A DNA stretch of 64,000 nt from Tribonema minus (GCA_017506865.1 JAFCMP010000512.1:434001-498000); one strand, 5' to 3'; shown: positions 11,143 to 23,892, counted from the first letter of the stretch. The notes: generated from the letters alone by a model not told the origin. Program-made: numbers and translations.

Positions 11143-12117
11143 AAAGTACATCTGTCGCAGCGCCACATGCACTCGATCGGCATGGCATTCCTCAACGAGC
11201 CCATGTACTCCACAACGGCTTCGTTCGATGGCCTATCCTGGCAGCTGGCCGTCAAACGCGCCATCGGAGTAGAGGAGCAGACGGCAGGCTGCAAGCTGTG
11301 CGGGAAGTCGCCGGGCGGCACCCTGCATGCACGGCTGTGTCAAGCGCCACGCGTCAAGGCGCACGACACCATCGTCCACAACAGCGTCAAGAGGGCCACG
11401 CAGCGCATCCTGCGGCAATACCTCAAAACGGGACTGGTGGACGGGGACTACACGCCGTTTCTGGGGTCCGCCGGGCCGCCGGGGAGTCGCAGGATGGACA
11501 TCGTGCTGCCTGCTGACGCCTTCCCGGTGACCGGCTACGACGACCCGACACGCCACCTACCGCTCATGGTGGACGTTACCTGCTTCGAGGCACAGGTGGC
11601 GTCGCGGGCGGCGAAGACTGCAGCAGACCCCGAGCGATGCTGCCGCGACCAAGAGGCCGCCAAGACTACCCACTATTCTGGTCATTATGATCAGAATTGC
11701 TACAAACTTGCCACTTTGGCAATAGGGTCATTTGGCAGCATCGGGGAGCAGGGGCGGAAGCTGCTGGAGGCTGTGGCGACGGAGTATGCCAGCAGGATGT
11801 CAGTGCCCGGAGGAGCGCGCCCTAAGGCTCTCAAGGGCATCGCCCTGGCGCGCTTACGCTCGGCACTGTCGGCAGCGCTCCACATGGCGTACTCTGGCCG
11901 TGGCATGACACACATGGCAGAATCCAGGGGTGGGGGGCACATGGAGGAGGACGTAGGGGAGGACCCCGAGATGCCATTTGGCGGCGGCGGCTTTTGAGTG
12001 GTTGTCGTTGCGACACTTTCAGACTGTCATACGACATGTAGATTCCTTACAGCTAGATGCCAATCATCTGGGCTTTTTCGCGCCCTGAGCGAGAATTGAT
12101 CAAAAGTACATCTGTCG
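11143..12117 (+). mobile_element. 5'-truncated RLE-type LINE (C-terminal end) with 15-bp flanking repeat
   Basis: The frame running to 11997 encodes the C-terminal end of a non-LTR retrotransposon polyprotein. It has a CCHC knuckle (C-x2-C-x8-H-x3-C, from CKLCGKSPGGTLHARLC). This is followed by a PD-(D/E)XK-like restriction-type endonuclease: RRMDIVLP, then LPLMVDVTCFEAQV, then E-x2-K-x2-HY and FGSIGEQGRKLLEAVA. The reverse transcriptase is absent, so the copy is 5'-truncated. The 3' end is a short UTR ending TTTTTCGCGCCCTGAGCGAG. AAAGTACATCTGTCG occurs immediately before (11143-11157) and after (12103-12117) the body, as a target-site duplication would. The reading frame is intact over about 280 codons, which suggests a recent copy. 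The family is one that uses a restriction-like endonuclease (CRE/R2/R4-type clades). Confidence 0.8.
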
Positions 12118-12260
12118 TTACAACATTTTCAGTCTGTTGTACGACATGCAGGCTAGATGCCTATCATCTGAGCTTTTTCGCGCCCTGAGCGAGAATCACT
12201 AAAAAGTACATCTGGGCTTTTTTCGCGCCCTGAGCGAGAATTAATTAACAGTACATGCAT
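12118..12260 (+). mobile_element. Two shorter nested LINE 3' ends
   Basis: Directly after the flanking repeat of the larger LINE come two further 5'-truncated 3' ends of the same family. One is about 85 bp (from the TTTCAG...ACGACATG part of the UTR to GAGCGAGAATCACTA). The second is about 45 bp (GGGCTTTTTTCGCGCCCTGA to GAGAATTAATTAACA). Each is separated by the same AAAGTACATC junction (about 12202-12212) and the last is followed by CAGTACATG. The layout is a head-to-tail array of truncated copies. Confidence 0.7.
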
Positions 12261-12383
12261 GATCTCAGCATGCGCCAACATGTGACTCTGGATGATGCAC
12301 TTTTGGTTACTGCAGACATAGTGTACACACGATGCCAGCAGGTGCATGCCCGACCAACCATACAACAGCATGCGTATTCATTT

Positions 12384-12436
12384 GTCACCTAGAGCTCTAC
12401 GATCTTTTGATTTGTTTCCATTCATCACAAAGTTGA
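12384..12436 (-). repeat. Dispersed repeat (GAGCTCTAGGTGACAA family), minus copy
   Basis: Read on the minus strand, this contains ATCAAAAGATCGTAGAGCTC followed by TAGGTGACAA, preceded by a GGAAACAA-type segment. The same block is found on the plus strand near 39.5, 44.2 and 46.0 kb. Only this short part is shared here. Confidence 0.65.
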
Positions 12437-13543
12437 CGCACAACAACAACAATCAAGCAGCACACAGAGCATGACCTACAGCTGCAGCTGCAACAAGGGG
12501 CTGTTGTGCGTGTGTTACATGCGCCCGACACCAAGATCAGCGCCGTAAGCGGTAGATTGCGCGCTACAGCGCCGCTGCCTCTGCCAACGCAGGTATGATG
12601 TGTTGCACGGTATGCATACCAGCCTCTGCATACCTACCTACGCGCTCTCACCATCTCCCCTGCTCAACCGCTGACACTGCTAGTGGACTGTGTCGTTCAG
12701 CCCCCTGACAAATGGCGCTGCAGCCCCCACCCCGCTGCAACAAGAAGCGGGATGTCGCCAAGACTCTGTACGCGGCGGCTGTGTGCTACATGGCTAGGGG
12801 ACACATGCATGGCTCACATGCATGCGCGTGATAGATGCATGCACTGCCATCCTATCCTGTATTTCCTTGCCACCTGTTGGCCCTCCTGCACACCTCAGTG
12901 GTGGGACAATCGCCCCTCCCCCCCAAGGCGGACACAGATGGCCTGAGCTGAACGACACTATCAGCTTGCTAACCCCAAAGCCACAGCTTGGGCACATAGA
13001 GAAGACATGAAGTGAAGTGATCAGAGCGATCTTAAGATAAGGGGGACTCTGAAATCCCCCCACCCCCCACCCGCCATCAGCATGACTGTCAATACTGCTG
13101 GCTCTTGCATCGGGGGGAAGCAAGTGAGGCAGCGGCATTGCAAAAGCTCCCGTGTGCGCTGGAGCTGAGCGCGCGCGCGCAGTGCGCAGCGCAGGGGCTT
13201 GATGCAAGACGACTGCCTAGATGCTCATGTGTAATCCTCGCCCTGTGGGGCTCGCATGCGTACGGCGTGGCATCGGACGTAATGGGCGCAAGGCCCAGGC
13301 CGCCAGTCGATGTCGCTTTTGAGATGGCCGCGCCTGAACACAGGCGAAAGGCGGCATGCTAACGCGACGCCAAAAGTTGAAATTGCCTGCACGTAGTGCC
13401 GCCGCCACCGCCCTGCATGCGTGCCGAAGACAAGTCCGCTCGCCAGCGATGGCCGCAAAGCAGCTGCTGCCAGACCAGCTAGAAGCTCAGACAGAGCCAC
13501 TAGGGACCTAGAATCAGGGCCCGAGTGGGGGCAAAGGGGGCCC
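12437..13543. other. Intergenic stretch between LINE and cyclin Y gene
   Basis: I see no supported gene. The segment has short C- and G-runs (about 12915-12930 and 13058-13073) and an alternating GC run near 13170. Open frames here look like shadows of GC-rich DNA. Confidence 0.4.
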
Positions 13544-16500
13544 TCAGAGCGACTTGCTGAACATCTTGGCGGCCTCCTCGCGGACCGCCAGGGAACGTTC
13601 CTGGACGCGGTCCGCGCGCGGCGCGTCGATCTGCACGACGCAGTTGTAGCGGCGCCGGAAGTCGCGCCCCTCGGCGAGCGAGCGCAGCGCAAAGTAGTAC
13701 TTGGCGTAGAGCGACGCGCTGATGTAGAGGTCCCACTGCACCTGCGCGAGGTACACATGCTCGAGGCGGTTGATGGAGCGCAGGGAAAACTCGGGGTACA
13801 CCGTGCTGAACTCCACGTTCCAGCTGCTCAGGTCCTGCCAGACCTGCGTGTAGTGAAAATCGAAGGGGGGGGGGGGGGGAGCGGGGGTGTCAGTGCTCAG
13901 AGATTGAAGGAGGGCGGTGAGTAAAAGATGTCTGAGTGGTTAGACAGGGTAGGGGGCAGAGTGCGAGTGCCAACGCATTGTCGCACGTGGCCAGTGAGAA
14001 GTGGGAGCTTGCAGCAGGGCCTTGAAAATGCACGTACGTATTTGCCAGCATGTCATGAATGTCTGAGGCACCAGCTGCAGCAGCTCAGGCGACTGAGACC
14101 ATTGCGCGACGCAAAGTGAGTGATAACCTTCTGTCAACAGCACAAGCACACACCTTGCTGACATCATGTTATACCAGCAACAAGCAACCAACGACGCACC
14201 CGCATTCCAAAGTAGACCATAACAAGGGCACCCGCCCACATGACAGACAGACACTCAGACGTTGCAAACCCACCTTGCTCGCAAGCAGCAGGCCGCACAA
14301 CACGACGGGCTTCCAAGTGGTTGCCAGCAACGGCACGGCGGCCACCTCCATGAGCCTCTCAATGTAGATGAGACACACCAGGGAGCACTCGCTGCTGAGG
14401 CACGCGCGGTTGAACAGCGTCCGGATGAACTCGTAGATGGCTTCCACGCTGGGCGCGGTCGGTTCCGTCTCCACCTGTGCACACACAAAGAAGTCATGTC
14501 AGATGCGCGTAAACAAGTCAGGTTGCGTGCACGGAAGCATAGTTTAAGCATATGAAGTTGAAGTCAGTGCAGCAGTGCTCAATCAGAGTGGTCGCTCTCT
14601 TGAGCAGGTAACGCAGAAGCGCTGACATTGTGGCAAATCGCAGACGTGGTCATCTGTCCGCAGCGAGCGCTGCGACATGCCCGGCAGCAAACAAAAAACA
14701 ACTATATGTACACAAGCCAGGACGTGTCCCAGCTTCCTGATATGTCACGCATACTGGCCCTTACAGCACGTGGCTGCATGCTCCTCAAGGGCACAGGCGG
14801 CTTGCAGCAAGGCGCATGGCAGCCCTTGCTGAAATGAAAACGCCTACCATGCATCTTGACACCCACCAAGATACAGACTCAGACACTGTGGTGTGCCCTC
14901 GCCTTGTCAGCGCGTGCAAACGGACACAAACCTGCAAGGATGAGTCTACCAAAGACGTCCATGTTGCAACATCGCCCTAACCATACTGTCATGCTTATGT
15001 TACTACAAATCGAGTGTGATCTGTTGTCAACGCAGACCCTCTAGAAGAGTGCGACTGCCAGTGCACTTGTAATGCTAATGCAGCGCCACACCATGTGTGC
15101 TACAATGCCACTGCAAGCCCTCTCCAAGCCACCACCGCTGCGCCCACAGATCGATGCACCGTTGCAAATGCCAACCAACCATCCCCGCTACCACCTCCCA
15201 ATCACATCACAGCCCTACGCATTTGACCCCGCTACCACCACCCAATCACATCACAACCCTACATACCACTAACCAAGCCCCAGCCCCAGCCACCACCACT
15301 GACCTTGGCCATGGCAAAAGCTGAGCAAGGCAGCGCGCCCGCCGCACCCAACGCGCGCACAAACGTGCAGCGATACCGCGGCGACACGTAATGCCGCTCG
15401 TGAAACAGGTCCGCCTTTGCGGGATCAAACGCTTCCCGCACGGCGCCGGGGGTTACAGGCAGCGGGGCTGAGACCCCCCCTGGCTGTCCCCCCCCAAAGG
15501 GGGCGTGGGGGGGGGCGCGCGTGGGGGGGGGGCGAGGTGGATGCTCGGCAGCTCGTTTGACCCGTGCCAGCCGCCGCTCGCAGTTCTGCAGTGTGATTGT
15601 GTGCACGGAAAGGTTGATTGAGGGTCAGGTGTAAGAGGAGTGTTATGCGCGTTTTGCGTTTATTCTGATGCTGCGCGCGGGCGCTGTGAGAGCAGGGCAC
15701 CCAAGGCGAGAAGGGTGCCGAGCAGCGGTGGCACTTGTTGCCTGATGCATGCACTCATTTGATGTTCACGGTGACTTGCAAAAGCGCCCACGAGCTCGCA
15801 ACGCGCTGACTGTACCATGTACAACATCACAGCGTCTCGCAGCACAACATCACCATGGAACACCTTTCAATGGTGTCTGTCAGTTATGGAAGTAGTGCGC
15901 CAATGGCAATGATAGCGCAAGTCTGCACGGCGCTTCTTGCCACCGCGGCATAATGGCCATGTTGCTGGGGAACTCTACATATAGAAAGCGATTTCAGGGC
16001 ACAGTCGTGCCAGTTAATGTAATCCTTCTTCCACAGTGATCAAATTGAGCAGTCAGAAACCAATGACACTGCAAAGGAGGCCAATGACACTGTAAAATGC
16101 TCTATTACTTGTGCAGTGAACGCCTGCAATTACCCCCCCCACCCCCCTCCCCACTGTATTCTAGAAGCAGCACTGCTCACCTGTACGTGCTGGAACACAA
16201 CAACAGCGACCCTTCGGATCGCGTCGTGATAGTTCGGCCGCGCGACCGACGACGGCGGCGCGACAGCGCTGGGAACGCGCTTCTCCGGCGCGCGGTACTG
16301 GACCGTTCCCAGCGCGTGCGGCCCCGGTGTGAACACCTCATAACTGGGGCGAAACGGACTGCTCCCGCTGGCGGTGCCCCCAACGCCTCCGTCCCCTGCT
16401 ACAAAGCTCACGCGCTTCGGTATCGCCACCTGCGCCCCCTCCCCTGCTGCAGCCTCCTTGCCTGCCGCCGCGGCTGCTGCCGTTGCTGCCGCTGCTGCCC

Positions 16501-17884
16501 CATCCGCGGCGGCACCGCTACTGTCCTCATTGCCATCACGACTGGAATTTGCATGGCGCGGCGGTGACACATTGAGAGCTGGATTTTGGCTCTCTTCTGG
16601 CACCCGCGATGAGTGGTGCTGCTGCGGCTGCGGTGACTGATGCCGCTGCTTCTGCTGCTGCTGCTGCTGAGCGTGCTGTTCCTGCTGCTGCTGCTGCTGC
16701 TGCTGCTTCCCCTTCACGTCAATGGCATGCGTGATCATGCGATTTCGCCCCGAGCTCCCAGGACGAGACCTGCACAAACACATAATAGTTGACCAGATGC
16801 AAATGATCAGCGACGGAATCGGAGCGTGAAAACCACTAAATGCTTGTTTGAATATGATTGCGGCTGTACTGTTACACATAGCACATTACAAATTCTTCGC
16901 TTGTTTGCAAACATTTGGAGTCAGTCTGCAACGTGCCAAGGACAATGCAGCACAAGGTCACCAGATTGATAGAGCGCAATTGTGTGCAACTGCAATTGTG
17001 GACAGGGAAACTTTAAAGGCGACAAAGGGGAGGCATGAGCCGACATAGGGGAGAAGGACTTCAATGTTAACTGCGGGTTGTTCTGCCAATGCTGCCACCA
17101 CACAAGTATTCAGCCAGAAAAACAAAATTAGTGCACATCTTGGAGCACTATTCAACTACATCTCAGGTGGAAACTGATCATGTAAATATGGTGTGCTCGC
17201 AGCGTGCAGGCCGGTACCTGGCGAGTGTGCCATCATAGTGCAATCACAGCCCCATGCATGACTTAACATGTACTTTAGTCTCCAAGATGGACCATGCAGC
17301 CTACAAAGTAGCAAAACGCTTTTAAGTGTTCAGAGCCAGAAAAGACTGTGTCGCCTGCAAGTCGCGCCAGGTGTGCCACCAGCTGAGTGCGACACGTTTA
17401 CATGCCTTCTACAAATGTACTGCCAGACTAGTGGTATTCAACGCAATTAATAGAGAAACAGTGCAGCCACCCAGCCAAAAGCCGTGAACCAAGGTGCATC
17501 TGGCAAATTCGCTCGACTCATGCTGACACAGCAAACAACAGCAAAGCCACAAGCAAAACAACAACCAGCAGTCGGAAAAATGGCCGTAGTCTACAGGCGC
17601 TAACCTTGGCATATTTGGATGCATGTTTTGAATCAAGCGCAATGTCCTTCCTCACCAACGCACCTGAAGTCAGTCCTAAATTCCTGCACAGCGGAGCTCC
17701 CTCCTCTGCTTTTGTCGCTGCCTCTGCGACTCGTAATGGTAGCTCCGCCTGACCCCGCAGCAGGGGAGGCCGGTGACGGCGTATTCTCCTCCGTGTCGCT
17801 GTCGTCTGTGGGGCACACCGCCGGAACCAGCAGCTTGGGCTCCAGCGCGTGCCTCGGTTCCTGCGACATGTGTATCGCAGGCAT
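13544..17884 (-). CDS. CCNY: Cyclin Y homologue
   Basis: Cyclin Y proteins activate PFTAIRE/PCTAIRE-type CDKs (CDK14/CDK16), often at membranes. Five exons join in phase on the minus strand: 17884-17664, 16769-16181, 15585-15304, 14474-14274 and 13843-13544, giving about 530 residues. The cyclin box spans roughly residues 370-475. It includes EAIYEFIRTLFNRACLSSEC, IYIERLMEVA, WKPVVLCGLLLASK then VWQDLSSWNVEF, INRLEHVYLAQVQWDLYIS and SLYAKYYFALRSLAE. These match human CCNY blocks such as LLASKVWDDQAVWNV and SSVYAKYYFDLRSLAE. The N-terminal half is long and of low complexity, with polyQ from about residue 96 and an Ala-rich tract. The start at 17884 is the first ATG of the 5' exon; a further 5' exon is possible, since the frame stays open upstream to an AG near 17945. 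The next gene on this strand is FIS1. Confidence 0.9.
15183..15262. repeat. Two-copy 36-bp tandem repeat in a cyclin Y intron
   Basis: CCCCGCTACCACC followed by TCCCAATCACATCACA occurs at 15183-15218 and again, with small changes, at 15227-15262. It lies just inside the intron, about 40 bp past the exon ending at 15304. Confidence 0.75.
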
Positions 17885-18705
17885 GGCCTGGGCGCAGTTG
17901 CTGCCCTCCTCCGAGGCGTGTGAGCCGCGTGTCCTGCTTTGATCTGCCTTGATCAGATCTCAGAGGCTTCAGCCCGTGTTGAAGTGCGTCCAAGCCTTCT
18001 CCCGCAGTACATGCGTCCCGCCAAGGCTTGTGCCTACTGTCGCCTCCAAACCGCCCTGTTGCAAACTCTCACCTACAGTACTCTTCACAAGCAGGCTAAA
18101 CACAGGTATCATCCATTCGCTGCGGACCCCCGCCGGCGGATCGTCGATTCGTCTAAAAGTCGAAAGCAAATTTGAACTCATCCTCGGAACTTCCAACGCG
18201 GTGGTTCCCGTGCAGCAGCGCCTTGCGTGGCGCGCCGCTGATGTGACCGCGTGTGAGCTGGTGTACAAATGAGCGCAATGCAAACAATCTTGGCAAAAAG
18301 TGTCGCGGTCAGGGTTGCAACTCGAGACGCTGGGCGCAGGCGCCGTTCGGTGCTCAATGGTCTCTTGGCTGTGAGGCGAACAAAGCCATCATTGCGATCC
18401 TCGCTCCTGACTGAGCAAGGTTAGGTATGCAGGTAGTGTTGTTTGAAAACATGATTGTGTCACAAGGTGGGCAACCGACCCCCCCCCCCCCTTGTGGTTA
18501 ACACCGAGAGTACCAAGACAGCATGTATGCACAGTATTTGGAACCAAATGGCTGCATTGATTCCAGCTTCAAGCAATGACGTGTAGTGAACCGGACGCGT
18601 AGCAGGGGGGAACAGGAGGTGTGCGCACAAATTTATGTGTATTTACAACTGACCACACAGCGCCACAAGCACAACAATGAACATGTATTCCGCATGAGTA
18701 GACCG

Positions 18706-19662
18706 TCATCGCCTTGAGCCCAGCAGCACTGCTGCAGCGACACCGGCAGCGCCAGCTAGCCCCAGGCCAAGTACTGCAGAAATACCAACTACTCTGTCGC
18801 GTTGAGCAATCTTGTGCAGCAGGCACACATGCAGCCGCTCTGCGGCTGTGTGATCCGGGTCCATTCTGTGCACGATGCAGGTAGGCACAGACACGGCAGT
18901 AACGTCAGATGATGTCTGTCTTCCCTTTCAATTCAATCTGCGACCCTGAAGCGCAGTCAATACAATCTGTACTGGGCGTGTACATGATGCCCGAACAGAA
19001 AAGACGAGCGAGCTTGCATTGTGCAGCGCCATTCACGGCTGTGCGGTTCAACTGCCAAACCCGTGGTAGTGAAGAAACATGACTGGGTCACTCGGTACGA
19101 CGACATGGTGCGCATGTGATGGTGACATATATGATGCTGCATGTCATGGTGTCATGTGATGCAGCAGCTCACCAGCCTGGCCTCGTACTGCTGTAGACCA
19201 CAAAACTCATGGTGTACTTGAAACGCGCGTGGCTGGCGATGCTGCCAGAATGCTAGAACCCAGCAATTAATGACTATACACAGGAACACGAGACCTGAGC
19301 AAAATAACAGCCAACCCTGCTCCTGGTTGCACTCACCGGAGTAACATCTCGCATTGCGTCCGGCTCTCCTCGAACCTGCCCATCCTGTAGAGCCCCAGAG
19401 CTACAGAGTAGTAGCAGTCCGTGGTGTGATAGCCCGCCGCCACTAGCTCACTCAGCAGCTCCAGCCCTTCCTCGTTGTCTCTCCGCTTGGCTGACTTGAT
19501 GAGCAGGAGGGACAGGCTGAACTTCAGATTGAGGTCTGCAGCGTCTCCTGTCTCCAAGGACTTGACGTAGACTTTCCGCACGTTGGGCAGGGCGTCCTGG
19601 GCAAGGTTCTCCTCATGCGACAGTTGCGCGTCCAGGTCCTGTACAAGCTTCTTGGTCGTCAT
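18706..19662 (-). CDS. FIS1: Mitochondrial fission 1 protein
   Basis: FIS1 is a tail-anchored protein of the mitochondrial and peroxisomal outer membrane that helps dynamin-related proteins divide these organelles. Two exons, 19662-19337 and 18865-18706, join in phase (the arginine codon is split) to give 161 residues, the normal family length. Exon 1 carries the two tandem TPR-like helix pairs: SLSLLLIKSAKRRDNEEGLE and then TTDCYYSVALGLYRMGRFEESRTQCEMLL cut into the usual YxxAxGxYRxGxxEExRxxCexLL pattern. The C-terminus is a single hydrophobic anchor (about residues 134-157, VVGISAVLGLGLAGAAGVAA) followed by a short basic tail (GSRR), the typical targeting signal. It is divergently arranged with the arsenite methyltransferase gene, 238 bp away. 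Confidence 0.92.
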
Positions 19663-19900
19663 GGGAGTCGGGGTGTGTCGTTCGGTGTGGAAGCTGGGCT
19701 GTGAACCTGTGCAGCAACACCGCGTACTAAGTTTTCAGCTCTCTGCTCTGTGCTATTGCTCCCGAATGCAACGCCTGGATGCCGCCTGAGTGCCGCGGTG
19801 TCTGTCGAGCAGAAAAAGGCAAAGAAGTTGAAGTTTTTAGCTGAGCATCACCGCCTGGCTCCCATTGGCGCAAGTGGCCAAGTTGCCAACGCGTGTGAGG
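19663..19900. promoter_or_regulatory. Shared intergenic region of FIS1 and arsenite methyltransferase
   Basis: Only 238 bp separate the two divergent start codons, so both promoters must lie here or overlap the 5' ends. The segment contains AAGAAGTTGAAGTTTTTAGC at about 19820-19839, an instance of the TTGAAGTT motif that recurs through the window. No TATA-like box is obvious. Confidence 0.5.
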
Positions 19901-22900
19901 ATGTACCGGCAGCCATCTAGCCGCCAGTTGCTGCTGGTAGCGTCCCTATTCAACTTCTCTCGCGCGGCGGGCTTGACATCGCTGCGACCTTACAGCGTAC
20001 GAGCTTCTTCGGTCCTGAAGCTGCGAGGCGGGGCCCCTGCCAGCATGTCGTCTTGCTGCCCACCAAAGGAGGACACAGCCCAGCAGGCCACGCGCGAGAG
20101 CGTGCAGGAGTATTACGGCAAGGTATATCTCGAATTGCGGCGATTTCTGCGTCAATGCTGGGAGCTGTGCTCGTCAGAGCAGCGCGTTTTCAGTGGAAGG
20201 AGTGTGCATGTTTTGAGCATTTGGCGTGTCGAGGCTTGCAACATTGAGAGTCCACGCTTTGCAATGGCTCATGCATTTAATGCCTCGTTGCCAATGAGGC
20301 ATTCGGTATTTCGCCACTGCACGGCCCTTCACCATGCCTCGCACAAAGCCACAGCTGCGGGTGGTATTGTGTGCGCGTATGGCGGAAATGATAATTGAAT
20401 AGCATAAACTCTATCAGCACATGCAGATGCGCTGCCTCACATGTGACGTCTTGCACAATCATGCTTCGTCAAGCTGTAAGTTGAAGTCCAACCATGTTTG
20501 AAGCCCCAGGCTAACAACAGTACACACAGGGTTGTCTTCACGAATGCTATGTGTTACCAATACCATTGGCGGAAAGGCTACTTGCTCTACTTGATCAGCA
20601 GCAGTGAGCCCAGTGATGAGTACAACTGGTTGCAGTCCGGTACCGTCAGCTACAGCCAACTCCAAGCTCTTGCGTCACCGATCTGGCACAATTGCATTGC
20701 CACACCCACAGTAAAATGGCGAAGATGGCATTATGCATAACGTCTGGCCCTGTCAGAAATGAGACTGATTGCCACACCTGTGTCATCACGTTGCGAAGCT
20801 TCCTGCCTCATTAGCCTTCAAGGAGCAGCCGCGTGCGGCTGGTCTGCACCAGAGGCGTTAACAGCGGTCAACCCCAAGGCACAGCAGCAGCGAACCCTAG
20901 AGGAAGGGATAGGGCATGTTACTTGTTTCAACAACATCAAACGCACAAGCGATCATGGATATCAACGTTCGTGTTGATCGCTTGCCTGGTGCTCACAACA
21001 AACCTGGCACCATCATTCATTCAGACATGAGAGAGTGCACTGCTGTGCAGCAGCAAAAGAATCTACAGCGGTTTCGCTCGCTGCAACTGACTGCGCTCCG
21101 CTCTCACGCCACGCGCCCCCACAGATACTCTCCAAGAGCGACGACCTCAAAACAAACGCGTGCACCACGGACAGTGGCCTGCCGCCGCAAGTCAAGGCCA
21201 TCTTCCCGCTGCTCTCCGACGAAGTCATAACCCGCTACTACGGCTGCGGCATTGTCATTCCGGAGCTCCTGGAGGATTGCTCTGTTCTGGACTTGGGGTG
21301 TGGCGCGGGTCGTGACTGTTACATTATCTCCAAGCTCGTGGGGGAGAAGGGGAGGGTGGTGGGGGTTGACATGACGGACGAGCAACTTGAAGTTGCCAAC
21401 CGCAACATCGACCACCACACGCGCTCCTTCGGCTTCTCCCGCGCGAACGTGGAGTTCAAGAAGGGCTACATTGAGCGGCTGAACGAGCTCAACCTGGCTG
21501 ACAACAGCTTTGACGTCATTGTGTCAAACTGCGTCATCAACTTGTCACCAGACAAGGATGCAGTGCTCAGGGAGGCATTCAGGGTACTCAAGCCGGGGGG
21601 CGAGCTGTACTTCAGCGATGTCTACTCAGACAGGCGGATACCTCAGGTGAGCCGTCCGTTTATGTGCTGCATATAGAAGTACAGTGTCAGCCGTCATTGT
21701 GAGCTTGCGGCATGCGCAGAGCTCTGCGCCTGTGATAAGCACAGCACACGGCACCACCAGTGCTGTGCAGCCCTGATGGCAACTCTGTGCTATCAGCCAC
21801 TGGTGTGGAAGTGCGCGTCAGCAGCTCATGATAAGGCAGGAAGCCACTATAGATCAACAGCAGTGTTGAAGTGCTCGTCATCAGCCCTGATTCTGGCCAG
21901 TTGAATCTGTTTGATTTGTCTCTGTCAGCACCTGTACAGCATGCATCAAGGTTAGGGTTGCAGAAAAGTGTATTTTGAAGTTTTTCCTCGGAGTTCAAGT
22001 GCCCCTTTTGTGGCAGACTGTATGCTCGGAATTGAGCAGACTCACCGCATGCCCCACAAATGCGCCCTTCACGCAGCATACTATCATGTTGAAGTTTGCT
22101 CACGACGTATTCCTGGTTGCCAAATACGCCCCAAATACGCCGTACTTGTGTGGCCAAATCCCCTTTTTGCAACCCTCATGATTCAAGGTTGTACTGCTGC
22201 AACCCCTGGTGCACCTGCAGTGGATTGCTGACGCTGACAGCGAGTGTCGCGAAATGCTTCATGAAACAAGAATGTATCTGCAGCAGGACACAGCCACTGG
22301 CATCTGCAGGATCTACATATTTCACAACACGGTCATGTATGCATGTGTGAGCTCACAGTGGCTCACAAAACAAAGAGGTATCCCGCATAGCCCGAGCATG
22401 CACCGTGAACCTCACTCTTGAAGTGTTGCCTACTGCCCCTCGACTGTGATGCAGGATCTGGTAGACGACCCGGTGCTGTTTGGCGAGTGCTTATCCGGCG
22501 CTCTGTACTGGAACGACTTTCTGACGCTGGCGCGGCAGCACGGTTTTGCGGACCCTCGGCTGGTCAGCGACTCCCGCATCACCATCGAAAACGAGTGAGT
22601 GTCGCACTGGCTTTGAGTTGAAGGGTGTGCTTGCTTGAGTCGATGTGTGTGCTTGTACGGCAGCTCTCTTTGATACTGCAGCACGGTCACCTGAGCCAAT
22701 GAGCAGGCATGCATCTGCTGTCTGTCTTGCACATAATTGTCAGATTGAAAGCATCAGTTCTGCTCAGTCATCGGGCCGGGATGCTGTGCGTATCATTTGA
22801 CAAGGGGAAGTCGTACACAAGTACACAATCTGCAACCATTCGTGAGGTCAAGACGATAGTACAATGTGCAGTACACCTACTTTTCCAAGCATGCATTTCA

Positions 22901-23892
22901 CCATGCTCCAGCGGTGTCACATCATGCCCATAGACTTCAATAGTCCTGTACCATGCCTCACTTGGGACCTCACAAGTTTCAGCAGCTGCTTGCGGGGAAG
23001 ATAGAGTGTGCACATGGGCAACAAGCAAATGCCCTCACAGTAGAGCCCCATTCAATAATTTGACGTAGGTATGCATTGTAAGATGCGAGTCAACACTTCG
23101 GCACCTAATCAGAACACGTTGTCATCATGTAGGGGGCCCCAAACATGATTGCTAGTGATCTGTTACGTTCGCTGCCAATGCATACTACACAACTCACATT
23201 GCAGCAGACGCCACCTTTGAAAGCAATCATCACTCTGCAGCTATTTGCATGCCCTGGGAAATGCATGATGGCTTTGTCATGGACCGCAGCATGCCATGCT
23301 ATGTGCCTGCCACCAAGCAGCAACCACCGCTACAGTGTTATCAAGTACACTACTACAGTGTTAGCAAGTACACTTTTACGTGTTTGATCCTTTGACTGCT
23401 TGTGCGGCTCTCAACAAGCACGTGTGACCGCACTGACATCCTCAGCGTTACCCCCACACACCGCAGCTGTTGACTCACAGTCATACATCCCCTCCGGTGT
23501 TCCTTCATAAACCGCCAACCAGGGCCATCGAGAAGAAGGTCGGGCACATCAAGTTCTTCAGCGCGACGTACCGCCTCTTCAAGCACGCCGACCTCGAGTC
23601 CGACTGTGAAGACTACGGCGAAGCCGTAGTCTACAAGGGCACCGTGCCCACCTCCCCGCAGGCCTTCACGCTTGACGCGCACCACATAATACAGGCCGGC
23701 CGCGTGTTCCCCGTCTGCAGGAACACGCTGCGCATGCTCACGGGAACGCGCTTCGCGCCGCACTTCGACGTTGTCGGCGGCGGCAAGCAGCACTACGGTC
23801 TCTTCGAGGGGTGCGGCAAGGCGATACCGTTCGCTAGCGCCTCGGACAGCGCGGCCGCGGCGGGCGGCGGCAGCGGCGGCGGGTGCTGCTGA
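19901..23892 (+). CDS. Arsenite methyltransferase (AS3MT/ArsM family)
   Basis: The enzyme transfers methyl groups from S-adenosylmethionine to trivalent arsenic, a detoxification step. Exons 19901-20122, 21125-21646, 22455-22594 and 23523-23892 join in phase for 417 residues. The SAM-binding motif VLDLGCGAGRD is at about residues 128-138. Cysteines expected to bind As(III) are visible in TNACTTD (Cys87), SNCVINLSPDK (Cys210) and FGECLSGALYW (Cys260), alongside an N-terminal SSCCPP. The C-terminal domain reads KFFSATYRLFK, as in animal AS3MT, and the protein ends in a Gly/Ala-rich tail with a CC pair. The first ATG gives a 48-residue extension before MSSCCPP. That extension is hydrophobic, Arg/Ser-rich and ends in LKLRGG, so it looks like an organelle (perhaps plastid) presequence; an internal start at Met49 would give a cytosolic form. 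Confidence 0.93.
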
